A DNA stretch of 64,000 nt from Sarcocystis neurona (lineage: Eukaryota > Apicomplexa > Conoidasida > Eucoccidiorida > Sarcocystidae): the NCBI GenBank assembly GCA_000727475.1, contig KL647302.1:196657-260656 (forward strand), written 5' to 3'. Made by a program: the position numbers and the translations under genes. The notes beneath the pieces are model-generated. The model saw only the letters and a program-made list of their open reading frames with translations, ran no database searches and was not told the origin of the DNA. This document shows positions 48,913-60,685 of this stretch, one piece after another. Position 1 is the stretch's first letter; each line of letters starts with the position of its first letter.

Positions 48913-51900
48913 ACGCAGTGCACGTATGAAGTCCCTTTACCCGTGCACATACACATGTGTATACACATATACGCATATCTGCAGCGTTTGTGGCGAATGC
49001 ATGCAACGCACACGTAATACGCGTGTGCAACATATATGCGGAAAGAGTAACACGGTTGTACATATGTATGTGCTATTTTTTTTTAGATAGTAGAACGCCG
49101 AGGAGGTGAAAAGACTTGTTCGAGTCTTGGCAACACCTCTCCGCAATTTGTATATATATATATATGTACAGGTCTCAATGAAGCACCTAACAGTGTGCAG
49201 ACACGTGTGCTTATATGTATATATGTGTATTTCCCTAATACAATTTGAAGATACACACATGGATACATATGTTTGTTGGTCTATGTTATATCTCTTCACA
49301 ATGCCGACATGCATAGGGCTCGTAATCAGTTCTACACAGTATCTATATGGGCAAAGGTATCCGTACATGCGTTCGCTGCCTTCCGAGAAACACTGGCGTC
49401 GACGGCAACACAAACAACGACGAATTAGCTCCTGTCGTGAGAAGGATCGTAACATATGCAAAATCTCGAAAAACCCTACTGGCGATACTCTTGCGGAAGC
49501 AACACTTCCCACTCAACCAGAGTGAGTACGTACTTTTGTATCTTCTCATTCCTCTTCCTCATCGGGAATCTCCGTTCCGTAGTGATTCATTTAAACCACC
49601 TACGTGAAGCAATTGAGTCGTCGGCACAGCTGCGCGGGTCCGTATACCCAAATAAAGAGGAAGGAAAATATCTTAAAAACTCCTGCTTTTCATTGCCGGA
49701 CTCACGCCACCGATGGACACGGAAGAATTGACGTGTTCGTCTTGTACATCTGCGGAGGAGAAACGGAATGTTTTATCCTGTCTCTAAAAAAAGCAAAGTT
49801 CACTTGTTACTCGCTACAGCTACTTTCTCTCCAAGTACCACTCTTCGAAAAAATGCATCACCGCCTTCGAGGCAGATGCGAAGAACACGATTAGCCGTAT
49901 ACGTCTACAGATATATGCGTAGGTATATGTTTACGTATGTAAGAAGCGAGATATACAAATAGGTAGGGATATATAGAGTTATATACAGATATATATATAT
50001 ATATATTTACTTACACACGTAAGCGCGCGGGTACGCCTGCGCACTTTTTTCTACACGAGTAGAATGTTACGCGGCTGGTTGTTGGCTTTGAACAGTTATC
50101 TGCTCACAGTGGCCCGAGATGCAGCCGACTGTCGACGTCTACAATTTTATAAACTCACGAGCGTGCCTATTCTCGCATGTATCTCTCCCCACGTGTGTAT
50201 ACAAGTATCTGGTTCCTCGTTTACAACTGGACAACACCACCTCCAAACAAACCTCAATCAAACCTCGTTCAATGTATAAACCGTTGTACACATATATTTG
50301 CATCTGCACCTCTATATATATATATATATATGTACATACGTGTATGTTACCTCTCATGCCGGAGATCCTATATATATATATACGTGCGTATATGTATTTG
50401 TGTACTGCAGAACTACTTCGGTACCGTAGATGACGAACAACTCACGCTAGCATCTTCTGTAACTCTGTGCAGACAAACACTCAAATGGACTTGTGCGTCC
50501 ACGCTGTTAAGAATCAGAGCAGACACAGTGCACCCCTGTCACGGAGGCGTCGACACGTGTGTACCTGCCAACCTGCTTGCGCACACATATACACAAGCCG
50601 AAAGTGTACACCGCTGCACGTGTACGAGTTCCAACGTCTAGTTACATAGTATGCGGTGAAATCTGCTTTTTCTTCTATATGACATATGTTTACACGCGTG
50701 TGGAGCATACGGTGTTACGCTATGTGCACGCAACTCCCGACGTCAGCGTGCTCGTATCGGCAGCGCGGGGTCGTTCAAGCTTTCACGCCAAAACCGTTCG
50801 TAAAACCCCCCCAAAGTGGGACTACGCGTGTTAAAGAAGCATAGCGCGTGTTCTACCTCTGCAGAAGGTACATAAGTATCACGCCAATATCTAGACAGAG
50901 AAAGACAGAAGAGGTAAATGTATACACATGTATGTATATATATACATATACACATATACATACATGCATACACGCATGTATAGAGCAATATACACACCCC
51001 CACACGTGGGTGTGCCGGGCGCACTTCTTAATTTAAGGGTGGAAGCCCGTAGTGTTCTCCTACACAGGGAGATACCTAATGCACCGTCGATACGACATCA
51101 AGCTTCGTACGATACACGTGTAAAGGTACACGAGCGAATGTGCTGGATATAATGGCGAAAACACGGGAGGTGTCTACCGACAGTATTTATACACGTGTGC
51201 TTCCTTCGCGCCCGCCTCGGCAGCCGAATGTTAACGGGACAACACGTGGTGGTAGTGCACACGTACACAGACACACAAACTTCGTGCAGCCTAAACTAGT
51301 CGAAACTGATGAGACAACAACTTACCACGCGTCACCTGCATACTTACGTACACATACCTGTACACATATATATATATATACATATACATATACACTTACC
51401 TGTATGGTCGTGTATCTCTAAATGTCTACGCGTAGTTTAACAGACAAACCAAGGAAGGACACACACATCTATATACACACGTGTAGGTGAAATATACCTA
51501 TATGCACATCCTAAATACACTCACGTGGAGCGAAAGAGCTATTTACACATGTGTATGTATACACACGTATATGTGAATAATACGTGAATATATATCAAAA
51601 TCAAAGATATCTACGTGTCCATCATGTTTTCTACGTACACGCATACACGTGAAGTTGCTTCACTATCATACTTGTAGCTTATTGAACGCTACCATACTTC
51701 TCTGCTCGAACGAGTCACACGCAGTGCTACGCGGTCACCAGAGCAGCGAGCGGCAGCGAGACCGTATAAGTGTACTTATAAAGAGCAATGGTGAATATGT
51801 AATGCATACGACAGTACCGAGGGATCGGGAAAACAATGTGGATAAACATGTTGAGTCCCGACCGCGCAAGCATCATTAATAGACGTGCTTATGCAACGAG

Positions 51901-53217
51901 GAAATGTGCGCATACACTTGTATGTGTGTAGATGCAGACACATAAACAACTACAGCGTATCCGTAACTCCATGTTTAAGCATACACACATACATACATAC
52001 ACACGTACACGCACATACACACGAATACATATATCTACATGTATGTATTTGAACACGCAGATGCCTGTGTATGCGAATCTGCAAATATACACGTATTCTC
52101 GTGTAGAAGACATGTACATAACATTTAGCCAAATATTCGGGTGTAGACTTGTACGGTTCAGCCAGCTGAGACGTACGAAGCAACTACATACATACGCGTG
52201 CTTTTAGTTGTACGACACCTCTTTACACACCTCAGTGTAGTGAGGAAAAAACGTGTCGCTTTATGGACCCGCAGTTCTGAACCATCGGCAACGAAGTGCA
52301 TCGGAGTTTTCAAAACGGCCCACGAGAGAGAAGAGACAAAATTTCTCTCGTTCGTTCTCCCCGCTGCCATGTCTTTCGTACACTCACTAATGAGATCAAT
52401 TCGAAAGTGTCACTAGTAAACTCGGGGTAGAATTTGAAATACAGCTGCGTGTATATATATATATATATACGCACAGACAGACACCGCTGCCATGTGCGTG
52501 GTAGGTCCTGTGTATGCCAGTTCACTATGAGGGCACCTAATGTCGGATTGTAGGGTGGGCGTACCGCCTACATCGATTGTCGACGTAACGTAGGCATATG
52601 CATCTGCGTGTGTCCACCCCCTCACACGCGTATCTGCATCCACGTGTACATACATATATATACACCAAATTAAGTATATATTCCGGACTCTCACACACAT
52701 ATCGGCATCTACGCGTATATGCACATACGAGTTAGATACGGATATAACAAATCAAGTACGTATTAACAACTCTCACAGGCATATTTGCAGTTTTTAGGCA
52801 GGGGAGAATGCACGCGAGGTACGCGGGTGTACATGTAGTGTTATCCTTCTACAGACGCGTACACTGCATCCATTACAAGCATTACAATATATTACGAAAT
52901 GTACACACACACGTAGCTACGGTGATATTATGCGAGGTAAAAGTACAGAGCAAACTTATTTCGGTGTCTTACGTCTGGTATGGAATCCAGCTAGACTTGT
53001 CTAAGTATCTCTACACAGATATTCTCTATATATTTGTGTATCTATGTATCTGTCTATGAATATGTATCCATATTTACATATATATATATATAATCCAACC
53101 AGACTTGCCTATATACCTCTACATAGCTATATATATTTATATATGTATGTATATATATATATATATATGCATGTTTAAGGACAAAGCGACCGCGCGGTTC
53201 ATCGCGGCCTCGACGCA

Positions 53218-53225
53218 TGCATGCA
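53218..53225. promoter_or_regulatory. TGCATGCA motif 5' of IMP4
   Basis: A TGCATGCA octamer lies in non-repetitive sequence about 1.3 kb before the IMP4 start codon. TGCATGC is a known binding motif of one ApiAP2 transcription factor family in apicomplexans. One match, distant from the start, is weak evidence, and the same letters occur by chance in the ATGCATGTATG repeats nearby. Confidence 0.15.
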
Positions 53226-54566
53226 CGGCAGATTTTTATCTCCCTCACTACAATCGGGTGAAACGCGGCGGAGTTGGCCTCTCCATCGACTTGTCGATCG
53301 ATTCCGGCGCTTATCTTTATTGGTTTTTCCCCTCGACGCGAAGTGGTCATTTTCTGCGATTCTGTTGATGGCGGGGCGCAGTCACTTGTTTGTTTCGTAC
53401 TTGTAAGGAGGGGTCTGTAGTGAGGAGTAACTTACTGTTCGGTACTTCCACGGTATTTTCATTCCCGCGGTTAGCGGCTAAACAATAGATATTGGCTGCG
53501 TTTACGAAGCATTTCGGGAATTCTAAGCCCTCCATTTTCGAGGAGTTTCATTATTCCTTCCAGCTCCTACATATCAGTGGCACAAACACTGGCAGGCGAA
53601 CGAGCTCTGCGTATGCCACCGTGTTTTTTCTTGTGGTTTTTGCCGAATTGACGTACACTAGAGATGCCCCCGTCCTTGTTCATATACTCTCCTTACTTAT
53701 TTTCCCCTTCTTAGTGACGTTTTCGGCTCAGAGGCAGAAGAAAGCTGAGGGATAAGACGCTATGTCGACTGACACGTGGTATAACGACGCCGGCGTCTGT
53801 GTAGAACAAATTTGCTAACTTCTTCCACCAAACTCGCATTTGCGCGCTTTCTTCGCTGCATATCGCGTTTTTTTGTCTTTTTTACGGAGGAGAGATGCGC
53901 GCTGTCGACATCTCTGCCTGCTTTCGGAGCGCATATAAACACATGTTGATCTCTATGTGGTCACCTCTGTCTACACTTACATAAATATATTATAAATGAA
54001 GTAATGTAATCAAGTCGTTCTTCTTTACCTCCATGTGCATCGTGTGCCCCTCTGTGTGCACCGGGTTATTTGTGTCTCCCCTCTTTTCTCAACGAAACGT
54101 CGTTCCGCGGTAGAAGATGCCGCAGCCAATCGAGGCAACATTTGCTGGAGAAAACAGTGTGGACCGCATCAGGCACGTGGCGAGGAAGTGAACATTTAGT
54201 TTCTTTTGTCTGTTGCCTTCCGTTGGCCTCGTCACTCAGCGTATTTCGTCTTCTTCCAGTTTTTCCTTTTCCCTCGCCCTTTCGCGTCGTCCTCCGCCGC
54301 TTCTCTTTTAGTTTCTCCGCCTGCCTCTGCAGGTGAGCCCGACACGCAGCTCCGATTCCCTTTTCGTGCAACCGCTTATATTCTGTCTCCTCACCGTCAT
54401 TTCTTTTTATTCTCGTTGTTCACATTATCACCCCGTCCCGTCGTTTTTCTTTTCCTTCTCGTCGCTCTTCTTTGTCCTCCTCTTCTTGCTTACCTCTTCT
54501 TCTCCGTTTTCTTTGTCTTCGCGGAGGCATTCTTTCGTCTTCTTCTTCCCACGACGTTTTCCCAAG

Positions 54567-57500
54567 ATGCTGCGCCGCGCCGTTCGCCTGCGAAAGGAAT
54601 ACCTCTTCCGCAAAGCCGTTGAAGAAAAGGAGAGGGCACTTGCCGAAAGAAAAAAAAAACTCAGAGCAGCCGTTGAGTCGGGAGCAGCAATTCCGTCGGA
54701 TCTCCGAGGCGCACCAGCGCAGCAACTTCTTCCCACGCTCGACTTGGACGACGCCAACACAGCGGAAAAAGTCTCTTCTCACATTGACGATGAATACGCC
54801 TACGCAGGTGCGTGCCTCTCCTCGTATTACCCATAAAATTGTAGACCCCTATAGTCGTAAATACATCAACACGGTGTTCCTATATATCAAAAACGAAAAC
54901 GAGAGGGACAGATAGAATTATTGTTGTGTATATCTGCCAATATATATATATATATGTACGTATTCACGTGTAACCGTATGTGTAGGATGTCTGTTAGGTA
55001 TATATATAGAGAGAGAGAGAGAAAACCGTAGTTTGTGTGGGCAGGTATTTATGCCAATATACTTCTCTCTGTGGACAACATTTTTTGTATGTCTATGCGC
55101 GTATGTGTTTAGGTGTACGTACAAGTAATATGTATATATATACATATATATGTATATATATGTATATACGAACATCCGCGTCTTCGTCCTGTGGGCCTGT
55201 GATTGCAATGTAGTGGCTGATATCGTCCTACGAATCCCTAGGGCCGGCTCTGGTTGGTCGACAAAAGCGGAAGTGTCGAGGTGCCAGTACTGCCCGAGCA
55301 GTTCTCTCTATTGCTGTGTTCTGCTACTGGTACCGCTGCTGCTTCTCCTATTGTCGCTCCTGCTACTTCTGTTGCTGCTGCTGCTGCGACTGCCGTCAGC
55401 TACTGGCACAGCTAGTGGCCACTGCAACGAATGTGGTGGAAGTAACGTACATGTAAGAACGGATACGTCATGACGGAGCCTGCGTGCTGCTCGCTGCTGT
55501 GCGGCAGCTGGGCCACCGGACGTCCTGCTGCTGGTGCTCCCGCACGCCCTGTCTGCGCGGGTGGATTTCATTGCTGCTGCTGCTTCTTCCTCTTCGATCC
55601 CGCATCTTGCCGCTGCTGCTGCTACCCTCATTTTCGTTCCGACGGCATCTTCGTTTCGCTGCCCTTCCTGCTGCGTCCTGTTCTTCTTCTCTGTGGCCAC
55701 CTTCGTCTCCTCTCGTACAGCAGCAGCCCCGCCTCGTTTTCTTCTCGCGCTCTCTCGCCCTCTCTCTTGTCCTCTCCCCCACTTCATGCGCTTCCTTCTT
55801 TGGTTCGCCCTCTCCCTTTTCTACCCCGTCGTTTTCTCCGGCGTCTGCTGCTGGTCCGCTGCCGCGTTTCGGTCGCGGTCTTCTGGACCTTCTCTGTGAT
55901 GTCTCACGTTGCCTCCCTCCCCGTCTCTCGGCCCCGCTGCGCGCTGCTCCGCTCGTTCTCTGCCTGTTGGCCGAGTCTCTTCCTGCCGTCCTCGTGCCGC
56001 GGCTTCTGGCCCTACCTACCCGCGCGCCGTCGGCGTTCCTAATCTCCCGTCCCTTCGTCAGCACGTGGCCCATCCGGTCCCCCCTCCCCCTCCTCCTTCG
56101 CGTTCTTCTTTTTTTTTGTCCCTTTCCCTCCCTTTCTCTGTCCACAGCGCATTTCTCCGCTTTTCTGTGTGGCCCTCTCTCGGTGGTTTTCTCGCTGATT
56201 TCCTCTCTCGTGTGCGCTGTCGCGCTTACTCTCCCTTACTCCGGCACTTTCTCTGTCATTTTCTCTCTCTGTAGTTCTCTCAGTTTCCCTTCCCTTCTAT
56301 GTTACTCTGTCGTTCCTTCACTGTCTGTTTTCTCCGCTTGTGACGGTCGCATGCGGCGACGCACAGGAATAAAAGACCCGAAGGTGGTGATAACTACGTC
56401 TCGTAGCCCGTCGAGTCGCCTGCAGCAGTTCGCCAAGGAGCTGCGGCTGCTGATCCCCGGCTGCCAGCGAATTAATCGTGGCGGCTACGTCCTCAGCGAC
56501 CTCGTCGATCTCTGCCGCAGCAACGACGTCACCGATCTACTCATTCTTCACGAGCACCGCGGTACAAAACGGGAAAGCTAAGAGACAGAAAAAGACACAG
56601 AAATAGACAGCAGAAGGACAAAGCCACACAGAAGAGAAGGACAGGGCCACACAGAAGAGAAGGGCAGGGCCACACAGAAGCGAAGGAGAGGGCCACACAG
56701 AAGCGAAGCAGACGGCCACACAGAAGCGAAGGAGACGGCCACACAGAAGAGAAGGACAGGGCCACAGAGGAGAAAGCGAGACACAGAGAGGGGGAAACTG
56801 TTTCTTGGAAGAAAGGGGAGGAGGAGGGGGGAGCAAAGGAAGTAGTTCTCTTCCTCGTCCGTCCCCCTCTGCATGTATACGCATGTGTATGTGGGCACAT
56901 ACATGAATACGTGAACGTCCCACTGTCGCGTCCCACGGGCTGCTCCGAGTACACAAAAAGAGAGAGAAATGCACACATACATATTTGTGTATATACAGGC
57001 ATATATCGGAAGACATAGGTATACCCATACATACACGTGTATATAGATGTGTGTGTGTGGGAAGGGCCACACATGTGCAGTGACACATATATGTGTCATA
57101 CGTGTGTAGAGGGAGGTAAAGAGAATGACGGCGAGAGATATGAGTCTGCGTGTCTGAATATGCCTTTTATATCTTGGTGTATCTACCCCTGTGGATATGG
57201 ATTTCCTTTTGTGCAGGAAGTGAACATATATATACATTTATCGATAGAGAGAAGGATAATGAGTAGAACACAGGAGTAGAACACACGTAGTTGTGTGTCT
57301 TAGACCAGAACATGTAGATGCACTCATATATATGTGTGCGGACGCTGGAGTCGCGCCCCGGAACATTTACAGAAATACCACTGTTTGTTCGAACAGCGTG
57401 TAGATATATAAATTTGTGTGCAGGACTGAATTGCGAGGTTGAGCGGCTGCGGCGTGTGTGGGGGGTGTCTGCAGGACAGCCGGACGCGATGATCGTTTGT

Positions 57501-60500
57501 CACCTGCCGCACGGGCCCGCTGCCTATTTTTCTCTCTCCGACGTCGCGCTGCGTCACGACCTCCCAGAGAAACCGGTCAATATGTCAGAGGTCAGGTCTT
57601 TTCTTTTTGTCTCCTGCACGGTTCCCTCTCCTCCCCCTTGTGTCCTCATAAACATCTGCAAGAATCGTCCCTTACGCTCTTTTCTCTTTCGGCCCTCTTC
57701 TTCTTTCTCTTCATTTCATCCTCTTTATTTTCTTCTCCCTCTTGTCCTGTTGTTCGCCTTCTCCGTCCACTTCTTTTTCTTCTCCATTCCCCGTATGTGA
57801 ATCTGCAGTGTCTCCGTACTCGTGGGTGTCTCTACCTATCCATCTATATATGTATGTGTGTATACGTGTATCTGCAGTATCTCTATATTCGTAGGTGTTT
57901 CTCTCTCTTTATATATATGTGTACATGTATGTGTGCTACCCCGTTGCATGTTTGTGTATACATGTACACTGGAGCCACATATATATAGAGAGAGTGTGTG
58001 CGGCGATGACATGCGCGTGTGTGTGGGTGGCTGTTCAGATGTACGTGTAGGCGCATGTTTGCGTGCTTAGAAATGTGCGGAAGTCCAGCTTCTCGCCTTG
58101 CGGGTGTTTCTCTGCAGGCCTCTTCCTTGCATGTTGTTTGCTGCGTTTGTGGACTGATCTGCTGCGCAGGCCGCCCCCCACCTGATTTTTCATAACTTCA
58201 CTTCGCGACTGGGGCAACGCATTGCAAATGTTCTGCGCTTTCTCTTCCCCCCGCCGGCAGCAGCCGCGCAGCGTGTCCACGCGTTCGTAAATGTCGGGGA
58301 CGTCATCCACTTCCGCCATTACAACTGGGCCACGAGCCCCCGGACGACCGCGGCAGCAGCAGCAGGAGCAGCAGCAGCGGAGGCAGGAGAGAAGAGAGAG
58401 GCTGCCGAAAAAAAGAACAGCACTGCGGCCGGTAAGGTAGCTGCTCTTCTCTCGTGCACGCGTATCTTGGCGGAGCAGAGCCCAGCAAATGAAAGTTCTC
58501 GTATCAAGGGTGGTACGCACAGAGAGACTGAACGAAGTAGACGGGTGCGCACGTGTGTGTGTCTCTCTACATGTGTGACATGTGTGTGTAGATGTACGCA
58601 GAGAACTGTGTGGAAGTAGATTTGTTGGGCAAGCTAAAAGCTCAGGAGCTGCGTCTCTGTACAGAGAAATGTTCAACGATAGGGTTGTATAGATATATGT
58701 TTGTGTATCTGTGTGCACCTGTGTGTGTATCGGTCAGATTACTGTCGGAAACACTACATTCTATTCTGTCGATGCACGTAGTTCGCACTGACATAAGCAT
58801 ATATATATATATGCGTACACACATACAGAGAGAGAGAAGGATATATATATATATATATATATGTGTAGATATGTGTATATGTATGCATGTATGTTCATGT
58901 GCGCATTACGCTCCACATATGTGCGTCTGCGCACATCCTATGTAAAGGCGGGCGCGCGTAGCCATAACATATATGTATCCATTGTTGTTGCATGCGTGTG
59001 TGGCGTTGCGTATCTGTGTGTAATTACCTTTATACCTTTGTATATATACATATCGAGAGAGACAGACAAAGACAGAGACACATATATATATGTATATATA
59101 TATGTGTATATACAGATTTACATGTCTGTCGTCATATTGTTTCCATAGTCGTCTAGGAGACCTTGTGAATATGTGTACGGGAGACGGTCATCGGAACGGC
59201 CCCGTTCCGCCTTTCGCAGGCACTACTTGTAGATACGCACGGCTGTACGTGTGCGGCAACCTCTGCACATGAATTCGTTCATAAAAGGTGTGTGTGTGTA
59301 CGTAGAAACGAATGTGTGTACGTCTTCATATATACGTCAGAACGTAAATAAGGACGAGATTTGTTGCGTGTGTCTCTATCAGAGGACTAAACGAACACGT
59401 GGGTTGTGTAGTGCTGCTGTGCGAGGCGCTGCGGTGGGTGAGAGCGTCTGCATGCGGTGCAGGGCCGTGTCGTTATAGCTGCGTGCAGGCGGGGGCGATT
59501 TTCCACTGCGGCCTGGTGTGGGTCAGTGAGACTCTCCTTCCCGTGTGTTTCTCTGCTCGTTACATTTCTTCACTCCGTTATCCCGCCTGTTCATTTCTCG
59601 GTGTGTCCTTCACATCGTCTCGCTTATCAACCGGTACGTGCAGGTCTACGTATTCTTATAAGCATACGCAAGTATTCACAAGTCGGATTATATGTATATG
59701 TGTATGTTTGTAGGTGGGTATACATCACACACGTATATGCTTGTAATTCTGTCGATATATATATGTGTATTTTTACGCCTATATAAATGTGTGAGCACGT
59801 GTGTGTGTGTGTGTGCGCGTGTATGGCGCATATATATGTACGTATATGTGTGTGTAGGTTATGTATGACTTCTCGTCTGCGCAGACGCAAGAATGACGTG
59901 TGTGTGCTGCATTCGTGCGTATGTCCGTCTCTTGTCCTCCCCTCCCGTCGACCAGGCGTTTCACCGGTTCTCTACTGACGAGTAGTAGCAGTACTTCCCA
60001 GTCCGCCATGCTGTCTTCTTTGCTGCAAGCTAGTCGTCTTTCGCCCGTTGCAATTTTTCAAGCCGCGATACTCCATGCGATGACTGGAGATCTGCACAGG
60101 TGCTTATATGTGTGTCCCATTCGTACGTGCTTCCAGTGTAGTATACTTGAATGTCTGTGTGTGTACAGAAGTGTTGATACCTTGTACCCGCACGGCAACT
60201 ACACCCACAATATATATATATGAGTGTACATATATATGTATGAGTACGTACGTGTATGTGGATGAGTCATTCCACTCAGTATGTACGTGTATACGTTTCG
60301 CTCTCTGAACCTGAATATATATACATATATAGTTACGCATATATGACGTCTACTACATGTGTGTATACATATATGTATATATATCACGGATCCCTCTGCG
60401 TGAAGGGACTCTGTATGTGTGTGAGAGAGAAGAAAGCGGGAAATGTGTGTGTGTGTGTGTGTGTGTCTGTGTTGTTTTTTGCACGGCTGCTGCCCACCAC

Positions 60501-60685
60501 TACCAGAGGAACAAGACGAGGGAGAAGAAGGACAAAGAGAGAAACTCGAACTAATAGAAGTAGGGCCGCGCTTTTCGTTGAAGCCGTATCGCTTAGATCT
60601 AGGGACTGCAGAGATGAAGGACGTGGAGACGGAGTGGGCTTTGCGACCCTACTTCAACAGACCCAAGGAGGCACTAGCCGACTAA
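54567..60685 (+). CDS. IMP4: IMP4, U3 snoRNP Brix-domain protein, 5 exons, 330 aa
   Basis: Family role: IMP4 works with IMP3 and MPP10 in the small-subunit processome and helps U3 snoRNA pair with pre-rRNA in the nucleolus. Exons: 54567-54807, 56367-56561, 57475-57590, 58170-58431, 60507-60685, in phase, 993 nt. The N-terminus, MLRRAVRLRKEYLFRKAVEE, is the classic IMP4 start. SSHIDDEYAYAG precedes the Brix domain, which begins GIKDPKVVITTSRSPSSRL (81 on). It continues through VTDLLILHEHRG, AMIVCHLPHGPAAYFSLSD, LRHDLPEKPVNMSE and HLIFHNFTSRLGQRIANVL. It ends with the Brix signature LIEVGPRFSLKPYRLDLGT (287-305) and the C-terminus VETEWALRPYFNRPKEALAD. An Ala/Glu/Lys-rich insertion (about 238-283) separates FRHYNWA from the last motif and is not part of the usual family core. 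The start codon lies in CCCAAG-ATG. Introns are GT-AG. Identity is very secure. Confidence 0.94.
54808..56366 (+). other. IMP4 intron 1, pyrimidine- and CTG-rich on the sense strand
   Basis: Begins with TATA/GAGA tracts (54930-55180), then a CTG-rich block (about 55310-55640), then about 700 bases of mostly C/T to the acceptor GACGCACAG. The bias resembles ubiquilin intron 1 when both are read on their own sense strand. It creates a 365-codon frame that runs into exon 2 and is not coding in its upstream part. Confidence 0.75.
56623..56767. repeat. 23-bp minisatellite in IMP4 intron 2
   Basis: GCCACACAGAAG(A/C)GAAGGA(C/G)AGG repeats with an exact 23-base period. GCCACA starts are at 56623, 56646, 56669, 56692, 56715, 56738 and 56761. 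The array begins about 60 bases after the exon 2 donor and is purine-rich on the sense strand, unlike the pyrimidine-rich introns around it. Confidence 0.92.
60444..60466. repeat. (TG)n microsatellite before IMP4 exon 5
   Basis: A TG run about 40 bases upstream of the exon 5 acceptor (60504-60506), between an AGAGAGAAGAAAG stretch and TGTTTTTTGC. Confidence 0.85.

Larger units (their letters stand above)
46207..54566. other. Intergenic spacer between LYAR and IMP4
   Basis: The LYAR 3' end is followed by a C/T-rich stretch (46190-46450). From 46.6 to 52.7 kb the spacer is dominated by TATATGTATACATGTGTG tracts with plainer islands at 47.2-47.5, 48.0-48.6, 49.3-49.9 and 51.0-51.9 kb. 53.2-54.5 kb is plain sequence 5' of IMP4 and should hold its promoter. 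No gene was recognised. Confidence 0.55.

Noticed and set aside
48533..49063. 176-codon minus-strand Tyr/Cys/Val/His frame
   Set aside because: Falls on the TG/CA inverted repeat and is explained by it.
55484..56581. 365-codon plus-strand frame ending in IMP4 sequence
   Set aside because: Only its last 65 or so codons (from 56367) are IMP4 exon 2. The upstream part is pyrimidine-rich intron 1 and would separate the IMP4 N-terminus from its Brix domain.
58432..60506. Extra IMP4 exons in intron 4 (for example near 59400-59530 and 59900-60100)
   Set aside because: Plain-looking islands, but exons 4 and 5 join in phase and the family has only a short loop here.
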